Origin: Nemertoderma westbladi
Lineage: Eukaryota; Xenacoelomorpha; Nemertodermatida; Nemertodermatidae
Direction of reading: 5' to 3'
DNA length: 64,000 bases
NCBI GenBank assembly: GCA_032718475.1
Contig: JAUCBJ010009063.1
Span: 1 to 64,000, forward strand
This document shows, piece by piece, positions 63,954-64,000 of this stretch. Within the stretch, counting starts at the first letter, position 1. Each line of letters starts with the position of its first letter. The position numbers were made by a program, and so were the translations under genes. The notes under the pieces are model-generated. The model made no database searches, was not told the DNA's origin, and saw only the letters and a list, made by a program, of their open reading frames with translations.

Positions 63954-64000
63954 CCATGAGGTAAGAGTGTCTAAAAAGTGCTCACTTTTTAAGTATCCGG

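Larger units (their letters stand above)
60072..64000 (-). mobile_element. LINE-F, CR1/jockey-group non-LTR element, 5' end beyond window
   Basis: A run of 21 T at 60072-60092 is the poly-A tail on the minus strand. It is followed by a 3' UTR of about 560 bp, then a long ORF. The left flank GTTAAACCC would be the target-site side; the partner lies outside the window. The intact ORF marks a young copy. It is a different clade from LINE-A, B and E, judged by the NPGP motif, the VPQGSVLGPLLF and YADDTALY motifs and the C-terminal Cys/His cluster. Confidence 0.85.

Overview
This window looks like intergenic to gene-poor DNA of a metazoan nuclear genome, most likely a marine invertebrate. It is AT-rich and contains a spliced gene with a canonical intron. 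It is dominated by decayed retroelements of several kinds, DNA transposons with recognisable target-site duplications, and many minisatellites. The species cannot be read from the sequence. Frequent AGGCCTA and ACCGGTA words and the LINE types remind me of echinoderm, hemichordate or cnidarian genomes, but that is recollection and not a result.

Layout. 1-12.2 kb is a graveyard of two related LINE families. I call them LINE-A (ends in a TAG-repeat tail, protein motif YLGSWIRKSGED) and LINE-B (protein motif DGCYTRLLR). They are mixed with a tRNA-derived SINE inserted in LINE-B, a piggyBac-like MITE (family P) and a second TTAA/poly-G repeat (family C). 12.5-15.7 kb is a decayed Ty3/gypsy-like element with zinc knuckle, protease, RT, RNase H and integrase traces plus a putative 3' LTR. 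15.7-21.2 kb is a fourth LINE (LINE-D) split by a nearly intact LINE-E, whose ORF2 of 1050 codons is open. 21.3-32.6 kb is AT-rich DNA with three large minisatellites (35, 50 and 21 bp units), a Penelope-like fragment, an LTR/primer-binding-site fragment and a worn LINE. 32.6-36.2 kb holds a complete 1.57 kb TTAA-flanked MITE of family P and a 1.36 kb hAT element with an 8-bp duplication, the latter inserted in a family C repeat. 37.7-41 kb has further RT scraps, a hammerhead-like motif and a LINE-B copy with a 10-bp target-site duplication.

The one convincing host gene is at 44.7-47.07 kb on the plus strand. It has two exons joined in matching phase and encodes about 499 residues, with an RIIa-like docking domain at the N terminus. 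47.3-58.7 kb contains two copies of a dispersed repeat that carries a 22-bp minisatellite, a 68-bp satellite, a 1.17 kb fold-back element with two arms of about 500 bp, and a stretch where a LINE-A 3' end is interleaved, in order, with minisatellite units. 60.07-64 kb is a minus-strand LINE-F with a poly-A tail and an open ORF of at least 1098 codons running off the window edge; it carries a 2A-like NPGP motif near its start.

There is no operon-like organisation. The shared theme is nested insertion: SINE in LINE-B, LINE-E in LINE-D, hAT in repeat C, fold-back in the minisatellite-carrying repeat. Repeat families recur within the window, which lets ends and insertion sites be defined by internal comparison.
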